DNA from: an uncultured bacterium
GTDB taxonomy: Bacteria > Armatimonadota > UBA5829 > DSUL01
DNA: 5,704 nt
Assembly: GCA_937967775.1 (NCBI GenBank)
Contig: CALCJH010000235.1
Location: 1 to 5,704, forward strand
Direction of reading: 5' to 3'
Both the position numbers and the translations under genes were made by a program. This document shows, piece by piece, positions 1 to 5,704 of this stretch (its first letter is position 1; the number at the start of each line of letters is the position of its first letter). Under the pieces are notes generated by a model. The model was given only the letters and a program-made list of their open reading frames with translations, ran no database searches and was not told the DNA's origin.

Positions 1-780
1 GAGGAGAAGTTCTATGTGGCCTTCCTGACGACGGAAGGCGACGCGATGAAGATCCACACCGTGTTCCAGGGCGGCGCCTGGCATGATCCGAACCGCGGGA
101 AAGTGCCCATCAACTGGGGGTTCCAGCCGAGGATGCTGGACATCGCCTCCGGCATGGCGGAGTATTACTACGACACCATGACGGAGAACGACTACTTTTT
201 CTGCGGGTGCTCCGGAGCGGGATACACCTACCCCAACTGGATGCCGGAGCCGGAGCGCTTCATGCGGGAGAGCGATGACTATATGCGCCGCGCGGATCTG
301 CAGGTGATGGACTGCTGGATCCACTTCAGCCGGCCGGTTTACGAGATGTATGCGCGGCTCAGCCCGCACACGCAGGCGTTCGTGATGCCGGCTGGCCCCA
401 TTCAGGTAAAGATGACGGAGGCCGGAACGCCGGTGATCCTGCGCCTTGGAAGCCTTCACTACTATCCGAACGGCCGGACGGCCGAGCAGATGGCAGAGTC
501 CATCCTGGAGGCGGCGGCGCAACTGGAGTGCCGCCCGGCGTTCCTGACCGTCTTTGCCGTTCCCGACGCGAACGAGAACCGGACCTCCCAGGGCGGGTTT
601 TCTCCAACGGACTATGTACGCGTGGCAGAGCTGCTTCCGGAGCAGGATTTCAAGATCGTGACTCTGGAGGAGATGGCCTGGGCGGCGAAGGAGTTTCTCA
701 GGGATCACCCGGAGTGGGCTAACCGGCCGATGACGCGCGCCCCACGGCGGAACATCGGCGTGAACATAATGGAGGAATGA
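1..780 (+). CDS. GxGYxYP-family putative glycoside hydrolase, C-terminal part (5' end outside window)
   Basis: The reading frame is open from base 1 (Glu-Glu-Lys-Phe-Tyr-Val...), so the gene starts upstream of the window and only its last 259 codons are present. The GTG at 16 is an internal valine codon, not a believable start. The family signature Gly-Ala-Gly-Tyr-Thr-Tyr-Pro lies at bases 214-234, preceded by Cys-Gly-Cys-Ser and followed by Asn-Trp-Met-Pro. Upstream, a Pro-Ile-Asn-Trp-Gly-Phe-Gln-Pro stretch and an Asp-Ile-Ala-Ser...Tyr-Tyr-Tyr segment also fit the C-terminal domain of this family (Pfam GxGYxYP). The family is described as putative glycoside hydrolases, but I know of no defined substrate. 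Full-length members are usually well over 500 residues, so about half is missing. Any signal peptide would be outside the window. The stop (778-780) overlaps the ATG of the next gene in an ATGA arrangement, so the two are very likely one operon. Family call is firm; enzymatic activity is inferred. Confidence 0.85.
   Translation, partial: EEKFYVAFLTTEGDAMKIHTVFQGGAWHDPNRGKVPINWGFQPRMLDIASGMAEYYYDTMTENDYFFCGCSGAGYTYPNWMPEPERFMRESDDYMRRADLQVMDCWIHFSRPVYEMYARLSPHTQAFVMPAGPIQVKMTEAGTPVILRLGSLHYYPNGRTAEQMAESILEAAAQLECRPAFLTVFAVPDANENRTSQGGFSPTDYVRVAELLPEQDFKIVTLEEMAWAAKEFLRDHPEWANRPMTRAPRRNIGVNIMEE
771..775 (+). promoter_or_regulatory. Shine-Dalgarno GGAGG, start-deciding for the ADP-ribosylglycohydrolase gene
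   Basis: A consensus GGAGG sits inside the last codons of the upstream gene. It is only 1 base from the ATG at 777, which is too close for normal initiation, but 7 bases from an in-frame TTG at 783, which is ideal. The true start may therefore be TTG 783, making the protein two residues shorter. Confidence 0.6.
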
Positions 781-2141
781 ACTTGGACAGACGAGGCTAC
801 CTTTACGGGCTTCTGAAGTGCGAGGCCCGTCAGCGGATCGAGGAGGGATGCCACAGAGAAGACATCCAGAGCATCCTGGACCGGGTCTCAGAGACCTCCG
901 GGGAGGAGGAGCTGCTGGAGGCATTCGCGCAGATGGCTGCGGCTCAGGTGGATCCCGGCTTTCCCTTCCACGAGCCCACCGCCTGGGAGGATCTGACCGC
1001 CGTCAGCCCGGGCTTTGCCGCGCCCTCCGGCACAGACCCGCAGGGCATCCGCGATCTGGAAGACCGCTTGAAGGGAGCCTGGTTTGGACGGTGCGCCGGG
1101 TGCGCGCTTGGCAAGCCGCTGGAACGCCCACCGTACATGAACTGGCACGGCGACGTTCCCGGCTGGCAGGGAGTGCGAATCTACCTGAAGGCGGCCGGGA
1201 CTTGGCCGCTGGACTGGTATGTGCCGCAAATTGACGACGTGGGAGACTACGACGTCGGCTGCCCGGCCAGCACGCGGGGCAAAATCGCCTTTATGGAGAC
1301 GGACGACGACATCCGCTACACCGTGCTGGGTCTGACCATACTGGAGCGCCAGGGAGCGCTATTTACCACCGCAGATGTAGCCCGCGCCTGGTGGAACACC
1401 CTTCCGATAGGTCAGACCTTCACGGCCGAGCGCCAGGCGTACCGCAATCTGACTGACGTCATGGACAGCGGAGAGATCGAGGCCAACCTGGACTACATCC
1501 GCGGGCATCTGAACCCCTTCCGCGAGTGGATCGGGGCGCAGATACGAGCTGATGGCTGGGCCTACGGCGCTGCGGGACGGCCGGCGCTTGCCGCGGAGTT
1601 CGCTTACCGCGATGCCGCGCTTTCGCATGTGAAGAACGGCATCTATGGCGAGATGCTCTTCGCCGCTGCCATTGCCGCGGCGTTTGACGCGGCCTCCCCC
1701 CTGGAAGCCCTGCGGGAGGGCCTGCGATACATCCCGTCGCGCAGCCGGCTGGCCCGCGACGTGGCCGAGGCCATCGAGATGGGCCTGTCTATTCCGGATC
1801 TGGATGAGCTGCACGATGCTCTTTGGAAGAAATGGGGGCACTATGACGGGGTGCACACCAACAACAATGCGGCGCTCGTGGCGGCGGCAATCGCCTGGGG
1901 CGGCGACGACTTCGAGAAAACCGTTGTGTGCGCCGTCACCGGCGGTTGGGACACGGACTGCAACGGAGCTACGGCCGGGTCACTGTGGGGAGCCGCTTAC
2001 GGGTACCGCGCGCTGCCGGAGAAGTGGACCGCTCCGCTCAACGACACGCTATACGCGGCCATTCCGGGCTTCCACCCCATCGCGATCTCCGAATGCGCAA
2101 GGCGCAGCGCCGCCGTGGCGCTGAAGATCGCAGAGGGCTGA
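777..2141 (+). CDS. ADP-ribosylglycohydrolase-family protein
   Basis: This 454-residue protein without a signal peptide carries the hallmarks of the ADP-ribosylglycohydrolase (DraG/ARH) fold, an all-helical, dinuclear-metal hydrolase that cleaves N- or O-glycosidic bonds to ADP-ribose or related ribosides. The motifs, in order, are: Gly-Ala-Trp-Phe-Gly-Arg-Cys-Ala-Gly (residues 100-108) with Gly-Lys-Pro-Leu-Glu after it; Glu-Thr-Asp-Asp-Asp (174-178), the first metal-ligand cluster; Ile-Gly-Ala-Gln-Ile-Arg-Ala-Asp (252-259); Asp-Ala-Ala-Leu-Ser-His (279-284) leading into Asn-Gly-Ile-Tyr-Gly-Glu; and Gly-Gly-Trp-Asp-Thr-Asp-Cys-Asn-Gly-Ala (389-398), the second metal-ligand cluster (D392, D394). 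The threonine that follows the second Asp in DraG and ARH3 is Cys395 here, a variant I recall as common in a large bacterial subgroup. The protein is longer than the roughly 300-residue core because of a helical N-terminal extension (about 1-95) and an insert (about 117-170). The first gene's stop overlaps its ATG; TTG 783 is the alternative start. An intrinsic terminator follows 29 bases after the stop. The real substrate is unknown; pairing with a GxGYxYP gene hints at a glycoside or nucleoside rather than ADP-ribosylated protein. Confidence 0.9.
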   Translation: MNLDRRGYLYGLLKCEARQRIEEGCHREDIQSILDRVSETSGEEELLEAFAQMAAAQVDPGFPFHEPTAWEDLTAVSPGFAAPSGTDPQGIRDLEDRLKGAWFGRCAGCALGKPLERPPYMNWHGDVPGWQGVRIYLKAAGTWPLDWYVPQIDDVGDYDVGCPASTRGKIAFMETDDDIRYTVLGLTILERQGALFTTADVARAWWNTLPIGQTFTAERQAYRNLTDVMDSGEIEANLDYIRGHLNPFREWIGAQIRADGWAYGAAGRPALAAEFAYRDAALSHVKNGIYGEMLFAAAIAAAFDAASPLEALREGLRYIPSRSRLARDVAEAIEMGLSIPDLDELHDALWKKWGHYDGVHTNNNAALVAAAIAWGGDDFEKTVVCAVTGGWDTDCNGATAGSLWGAAYGYRALPEKWTAPLNDTLYAAIPGFHPIAISECARRSAAVALKIAEG

Positions 2142-2170
2142 CCGGGACGGCATCCTCCTTACACGCAAAG

Positions 2171-2204
2171 GGGCCCGGGAGGCAAGTCCTCCCGGGCCCT
2201 TTTT
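2171..2204 (+). terminator. Strong intrinsic terminator between converging genes
   Basis: The left arm GGGCCCGGGAGG (2171-2182) pairs perfectly with CCTCCCGGGCCC (2188-2199) around a 5-base loop (CAAGT). It is followed directly by five T's (2200-2204), and the stem can extend by A-U pairs through the AAA at 2167-2169. It ends the + strand operon, 29 bases after the 2141 stop. Read on the - strand, the same hairpin lies just after the stop of the secreted-protein gene (2228), but its tail there is only CTTTG, so it should terminate less efficiently in that direction. Confidence 0.93.
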
Positions 2205-2227
2205 CATCTCTAAGTGGAATGAGGGGA

Positions 2228-4168
2228 CTACCGGTTCTGAGGAATGCCGCGGGCCACCCGCCGCAGGGTGAAGTCGTCGAAATCCGCCTTAAACGGATAG
2301 TCGTCCGGGAGGGTGGTGCACCCTCTCAGCCAGATGCTGATGGAGTCGGCCTGCGGCCGAATCGGCGGGCTGACCCAGCTGTTCCAAACTCCGGTCAGGG
2401 AAGGCATGCACTCCCAGACGATGGTGGGAGCCTGCGGATCGTCCGTCTGGCCTGTAGGGTCCCACCCCACATACTGCTGATGCTTCATATCCACCGGCCA
2501 TGAGCAGCGGACTTTGCCTGAGATGCGGTACGTGTGGGAGCGGTCCAGCCCCTCCACACGCTGCACGAAGCCGCCATCGGCGGTCCGGTTGCCTCCTCCG
2601 TCCGGGTTCTTGCCGTAAGGGCCACCCCCGAGGACGCGCAGGATGCGGTTTCGGGGCTCGTTCGGATCCGCCAGGTAATACTGACGGGTCTGCGGGTCGA
2701 TGCTAAACGGCGTCCAGCCCGCCGGGCTTCCGGTATCCTCCGGCCCGGAGGAGACCGTGCCGACGCTCATCGTCCCGTTCCGCAACAGGCTGGGGCCCTC
2801 CACGACCTTATCCCAACCTGCCGGTGCGGCGAGATACTCCAGCACCTGCAAGTCCAGATCGAAGTCCACCGGGCGGCCCTCCTTGTAAGCCGTGCCTTTC
2901 GGGTAGTCGTCCTCCGGAGCTTTTTTATAGGGGTTGAAGCCCGGGCGCTCGTCGTTCGGCTGAAGCTTGAAGTTGAGCCATCCCCTGAGCGACTCCACGT
3001 TTTCCATCGTTTCGAACTCGATGGAATATCTCTTTCCGGGGATCAGCGGGACCTCACCGGGAGAATACGCCGTCCCGAACGTTCCCCAGGAAGCATCGCC
3101 GGTGTATGTGGCGTTGCCAGTGGCCGCCTTCACCACTCCCACCACCGGGCCGGCGGGCCCCCCTTCACGCACCCGGACCAGCACCCGCTGCCGGTTCATT
3201 GTGGGCTGCACGCCGGAGGCCGCCGCGTAAAGAATGACTCCCGCAAGGCTTCGCCCCTGCGCCACGTAGCTCTGGCTCCACTTCCGGGAGAATCCGGCCA
3301 TTTCGTTGTACTCTTTGTGAACTCTCTTGTTGTACGGGATGACCAGCCCGTCGGAGTCCGAGCTGACGCCCACCCACATCGCCGCATCACGCCAGGAGTT
3401 GCCCTCCGGGGCGATGCGATACAGTCTCGTCCCGGCAACCGGTTCCTTCGAAAGATACATCTGGAAGGTGTTGCCACGAGTGCGGGGACGGATGTAAACG
3501 GCATAGGTCTCACCCGGTTTCGTGGGGACCTCTCCGCTGTCCCATCCCACTGAGTAAGAGTAATTCTTCGGCCCTCCGCAGTCCACATTCAGCGCCACGG
3601 CCACCGGCCCGACGCGCAGCCACGTGTCCGGCGTGCCCGGTCCTCTGCGATGAATGGACACCAGCATATCCTGCCCGGCCGGACCTTCACCGTCCACGCC
3701 GTCGTGCACCGGCTTGAACCAGACGCCGGTGACCGACGTGCCGTCCGCGACGAACGTCTGGAAATAGCCCGCAGCGCGCTTCGGATCCCAGCTGGAATCA
3801 TCGAAGGCTCCCAGCGTATAGCGCGCGATCAGCGGGAAATCCAGAATCTCGCCGGGAGAGGTGTAGACGTTGGTGAGCAGGATGGGACGCATGGCGATGG
3901 CGGGCGTGGAGTAGAGCATGGTGTAGCGTCCCGCCGGACCGCTCATGTAGCTCCAGCCGGCCGGCTCCATCTCCCACGTGCGGGTGCCCATAGACTGGTT
4001 CTGTGGTCCATCCAACGCCGCGAACCCGCGGATGGCCGTCTGAGGGATCAGAGATTCCGATCCCGGCAGGCGCGGCGCCCAGAGCCGGCCCTTCAGCTCC
4101 ACCTGAGCTCCGGCCGGCAGGGCCGCCGTCAGGCACAGGCAGACAAGCAAGGAAATGACAGTCCTCAT
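2228..4168 (-). CDS. Secreted protein with two tandem beta-sandwich-like modules and a C-terminal carbohydrate-binding-like domain
   Basis: This 646-residue protein is not one I can name. It starts with a classical Sec signal peptide: Met-Arg, a hydrophobic core at about residues 4-17, and a likely cleavage after Ala-Gly-Ala (19-21). There is no lipobox cysteine and no later membrane segment, so it is predicted to be exported and soluble. A unique N-terminal region (22-130) precedes two similar modules at about 134-229 and 296-387. Each begins with an aromatic-x-Gln-(Thr/Ser)-aromatic-Val-Ala-x-Gly pattern and ends with Gly-Glu-Val-Pro-x-x-Pro-Gly-x-x-Tyr. The last part (about 456-640) looks like a galactose-binding-like carbohydrate-binding domain: a Leu-Leu-Arg-Asn-Gly start, Phe-Val-Gln-Arg-Val-Glu-Gly-Leu, Tyr-Arg-Ile-Ser-Gly-Lys-Val, and a closing Phe-Asp-Asp-Phe-Thr-Leu. 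No catalytic motif is evident. The ATG has a strong GGAGGAGGA ribosome binding site (- strand, bases 4172-4180). The role may be binding of surface or extracellular glycans, which is inference. The coding call itself is firm. Confidence 0.85.
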   Translation of the reverse strand: MRTVISLLVCLCLTAALPAGAQVELKGRLWAPRLPGSESLIPQTAIRGFAALDGPQNQSMGTRTWEMEPAGWSYMSGPAGRYTMLYSTPAIAMRPILLTNVYTSPGEILDFPLIARYTLGAFDDSSWDPKRAAGYFQTFVADGTSVTGVWFKPVHDGVDGEGPAGQDMLVSIHRRGPGTPDTWLRVGPVAVALNVDCGGPKNYSYSVGWDSGEVPTKPGETYAVYIRPRTRGNTFQMYLSKEPVAGTRLYRIAPEGNSWRDAAMWVGVSSDSDGLVIPYNKRVHKEYNEMAGFSRKWSQSYVAQGRSLAGVILYAAASGVQPTMNRQRVLVRVREGGPAGPVVGVVKAATGNATYTGDASWGTFGTAYSPGEVPLIPGKRYSIEFETMENVESLRGWLNFKLQPNDERPGFNPYKKAPEDDYPKGTAYKEGRPVDFDLDLQVLEYLAAPAGWDKVVEGPSLLRNGTMSVGTVSSGPEDTGSPAGWTPFSIDPQTRQYYLADPNEPRNRILRVLGGGPYGKNPDGGGNRTADGGFVQRVEGLDRSHTYRISGKVRCSWPVDMKHQQYVGWDPTGQTDDPQAPTIVWECMPSLTGVWNSWVSPPIRPQADSISIWLRGCTTLPDDYPFKADFDDFTLRRVARGIPQNR

Positions 4169-4345
4169 AGATCCTCCTCCGGGGCGGGTGCCGCAGGCTT
4201 CCCGTCCCGCAGATGTTCAGGTGGTCACTCAGGCTTGAGCCGCCAGAATCCCGAGCAGGCATTTCGTTGCAAGCCACAGGCGGCCGCCTGTGGAGAGGGT
4301 TCGGAGGTCAGTCGTAAGACACCTTCCTAGATTCCGCAGAACTCC
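4169..4345. other. Intergenic region between holB and the secreted-protein gene
   Basis: These 177 bases contain the ribosome binding site of the secreted-protein gene (4172-4180), a 20-bp perfect palindrome (4274-4293) and no convincing gene. They should hold the promoter for the secreted-protein gene unless it is read through from holB. No T-tract terminator for holB is visible, and no strong -35/-10 pair stands out. Confidence 0.6.
4274..4293. repeat. Perfect 20-bp palindrome in intergenic region
   Basis: CCACAGGCGG is followed directly by its exact reverse complement CCGCCTGTGG. As RNA it would form an 8-bp stem with a GGCC loop. On the - strand it lies about 50 bases after the holB stop and about 105 bases before the secreted-protein ATG. 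No T-run follows on either strand, so it is not a standard intrinsic terminator. It could be a binding site for a dimeric regulator, or a 3'-end hairpin of the holB transcript. Confidence 0.7.
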
Positions 4346-5362
4346 TCATTTTTCCACTGGAAGAGACAGGACCCGAAGCAGCATCCGCTCAAGCTGCAGG
4401 TCAGCCTGAGCGTATGACAGCACCAGGCGCCGCGCCTCGTTGGTCTCCGCGATGAACCGCGCGACGCCGCAGGGTCCCCATCGGGCCATCGCCTCCCGCC
4501 CTCCGGTCACATCCTCCTGCCATAGCCCCGCCTGGAGAATGCCCGCCAGCGCATCCAGCACCCAGGCAAGACCCTGGCGGTCGGTGGCATCCTCACCATC
4601 ACCCGAGGCCTTCCGCGCACGGTCTCCCAGTTCGCGCAGGCCGGCCGCAAGACGGAGTGCCTCCGCGAGGGACGCTCCAGCGCAACATCTGAGCCAATCA
4701 CCCGCATCGCTCAGCACCTGCCTCAAATCTTCCCGCCGGGCCAGCGAAATAGCGCGGCCGGGACACCCTCCGGCAGCAGCCGCAATGACCCGCGCATCCT
4801 GCGGGGCCACGCTCATCCTCTCCAGACAGCGCAGGATCTCTCCCTCCGGCACCGGCCGAAGCGGGATCTGCAGCGCGCGGGAGCGGATGGTGGGCAACAC
4901 AGTCTCGCGTGACGGCGCAAGCACCATCAAAACAAGAGCAGGTGGAGCGTCCTCCAGCACCTTCAGGATGGCGTTCGCCGCCTGGTCGTTCAGGGTCTCG
5001 GCCCGTCCAATGATGATGACGCGCCGGGGCGACAGGACCGGCACTAGGCCGGCGGTGGCGCGCATCTCCCGCATCTGCCCGATGGTGGTCTCCTCTTTAG
5101 GAGGAGTGATTCGCAGGATGTCCGGATGCGTTCCCGCCCGGGAAAGCTGACAGGACCGGCATTGTCCGCAGGCCACCCCTTCCGGGCTCGGCTCCAGACA
5201 TGCCAGATCCGCGGCCGCCAGCAACGCAAAGGTGGTCTTCCCCACCCCGTCCGGTCCAGTGATCAGAAAAGCATGTGGAAGAGTGCCCCCTGCGGCCAGG
5301 CGTCGCAACACTCCGAGCTGTTCCCCGTGGCCGATCAGCGGCTCAACCGTCTCAGCCGGCAT
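4346..5362 (-). CDS. holB: DNA polymerase III subunit delta'
   Basis: This is the delta' subunit of the clamp loader, the AAA+ assembly that opens the sliding clamp and places it on primed DNA during replication. In numbering from the most upstream GTG (341 residues), it shows: an opening Ile-Gly-His segment (13-15); a complete Walker A, Gly-Pro-Asp-Gly-Val-Gly-Lys-Thr-Thr (39-47); a four-cysteine zinc module (C58, C68, C71, C74) followed by His-Pro-Asp (82-84); a degenerate Walker B region (Ile-Ile-Ile-Gly-Arg-Ala-Glu, 119-125); the conserved Asn-Ala-Ile-Leu-Lys-Val-Leu-Glu-Asp (133-141); and Ile-Arg-Ser-Arg-Ala (162-166), where the family usually has Ser-Arg-Cys. The length is typical. I prefer ATG 5362 (338 residues). 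It sits 2 bases after the upstream stop, with a GGTGG-type Shine-Dalgarno 5 bases ahead of it. GTG at 5371 or 5368 would overlap the upstream gene and has no good ribosome binding site. DnaX is the main alternative, but the missing Asp-Glu-x-His Walker B and the shorter length argue for delta'. Confidence 0.93.
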   Translation of the reverse strand: MPAETVEPLIGHGEQLGVLRRLAAGGTLPHAFLITGPDGVGKTTFALLAAADLACLEPSPEGVACGQCRSCQLSRAGTHPDILRITPPKEETTIGQMREMRATAGLVPVLSPRRVIIIGRAETLNDQAANAILKVLEDAPPALVLMVLAPSRETVLPTIRSRALQIPLRPVPEGEILRCLERMSVAPQDARVIAAAAGGCPGRAISLARREDLRQVLSDAGDWLRCCAGASLAEALRLAAGLRELGDRARKASGDGEDATDRQGLAWVLDALAGILQAGLWQEDVTGGREAMARWGPCGVARFIAETNEARRLVLSYAQADLQLERMLLRVLSLPVEK

Positions 5363-5364
5363 TT

Positions 5365-5694
5365 TCACCACCGATGGAAGGACTCAACGTCCAGCACGAA
5401 GACCACGGCCCCTCCTACGGTCACCCGGACCGGCGCCTGGAGCAGGGGAGCCGACGGCATCACGTCGGGGGAGGGCAGGCTGACGTACTGATCGCGTGCA
5501 TCGGAGTTGGCCTTTAAAACCTCCAGCACCTCCTGCAGCCGCTCGTCCTCGACTCCCAGCAGCAGGGTCTGGTTGCCATCCCGCAGAAAGCCTCCCGTGC
5601 TCGCGATTTTCGTATAGAAAAAACCGTTCTCTGCAAGCGCATCCGCCACGCGCTTGCCATCCCGCTCCTGTATGATGGCCAGAACCAGTTTCAT
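5365..5694 (-). CDS. pstA: Cyclic-di-AMP receptor, PstA/DarA family (formerly DUF970)
   Basis: This 109-residue cytosolic PII-like protein belongs to the family that binds the second messenger c-di-AMP as a trimer. The sequence follows known members closely: Met-Lys-Leu-Val-Leu-Ala-Ile-Ile-Gln at the start; Asn-Gly-Phe-Phe-Tyr-Thr-Lys (23-29); Ser-Thr-Gly-Gly-Phe-Leu-Arg with Gly-Asn (32-41); Thr-Leu-Leu-Leu-Gly-Val (43-48); and Val-Gly-Gly-Ala-Val-Val-Phe-Val...Phe-His (93-107) near the end. The length matches the family. The downstream effector is unknown even in Bacillus. Its TGA ends 2 bases before the preferred holB ATG, so the genes are probably co-translated. This agrees with the neighbourhood of darA (yaaQ) and holB in Bacillus subtilis, where yaaR lies between them and tmk lies upstream. 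The start ATG has only a weak ribosome binding site visible (the last 10 bases of the window). A TGA one base before the ATG could be the stop of an upstream gene, plausibly tmk. Confidence 0.93.
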   Translation of the reverse strand: MKLVLAIIQERDGKRVADALAENGFFYTKIASTGGFLRDGNQTLLLGVEDERLQEVLEVLKANSDARDQYVSLPSPDVMPSAPLLQAPVRVTVGGAVVFVLDVESFHRW

Positions 5695-5704
5695 CTCAGG
5701 CTTC

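Noticed and set aside
2534..3553. A 339-codon open frame on the + strand, opposite the secreted-protein gene
   Set aside because: It is a shadow of the - strand gene in GC-rich DNA. The translation is rich in Arg, Pro, Gly and Ala with no domain logic, whereas the opposite strand has a signal peptide, a strong ribosome binding site and repeated modules.
4228..4239. A near-palindrome CTCAGGCTTGAG, with its first 9 bases repeated at 5695-5703
   Set aside because: It is too short and imperfect; a 9-base recurrence in 5.7 kb is weak evidence, and the second copy overlaps a probable gene junction.
4244..4272. A possible promoter on the - strand for the secreted-protein gene (TTGCAA, 17-base spacer, ATTCTG)
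   Set aside because: The -35 matches only 4 of 6 bases and the -10 is poor; such matches occur by chance, and the organism's sigma consensus is unknown.
3650..4330. A 226-codon + strand open frame spanning the secreted-protein start and the intergenic gap
   Set aside because: It is antisense to a well-supported gene, has low-complexity composition, and runs through the palindrome and the opposing ribosome binding site.
4440..5150. A 236-codon + strand open frame opposite holB
   Set aside because: It is Ser/Arg/Ala-rich shadow coding; the - strand carries clear delta' motifs over the same bases.

Overview
This is a GC-rich bacterial window (above 60% GC by eye) with five protein-coding genes in two converging blocks and no RNA genes, CRISPR array or mobile element that I can see. 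The gene content is a conserved c-di-AMP receptor/DNA polymerase III delta' pair next to a GxGYxYP protein, an ADP-ribosylglycohydrolase and a large secreted beta-sandwich protein. It suggests a GC-rich environmental lineage such as Armatimonadota, Chloroflexota or a similar group. That placement rests on general knowledge of where these families occur and is low confidence.

Left block, + strand (1-2141): the 3' half of a GxGYxYP-family gene runs in from beyond the left edge. It overlaps, or nearly abuts, a full-length gene for an ADP-ribosylglycohydrolase-family protein. The two are probably translationally coupled. They look like part of a sugar or glycoconjugate catabolic operon, although neither substrate can be read from the sequence. 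A strong intrinsic terminator with a perfect 12-bp stem closes the block at about 2171-2204 and lies between the converging genes.

Right block, - strand (5694 down to 2228): a c-di-AMP receptor gene (PstA/DarA type) is followed almost without a gap by holB, encoding the clamp-loader delta' subunit. In Bacillus subtilis the order is tmk-darA-yaaR-holB, so the right edge probably lies just downstream of a thymidylate kinase gene, and yaaR is missing here. A 177-base intergenic stretch holding a perfect 20-bp palindrome separates holB from the next gene. That gene encodes a 646-residue secreted protein with a signal peptide, two tandem copies of a beta-sandwich-like module, and a C-terminal carbohydrate-binding-like domain. 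I cannot assign it to a named family.

How the genes work together: darA and holB are housekeeping genes (second-messenger sensing and replication). The other three suggest handling of polysaccharides or glycosylated compounds, with one exported protein and at least one cytoplasmic hydrolase. The functional link across the convergent junction is inference only. I did not find clear evidence of a wholly new system. The least explained item is the secreted tandem-module protein.
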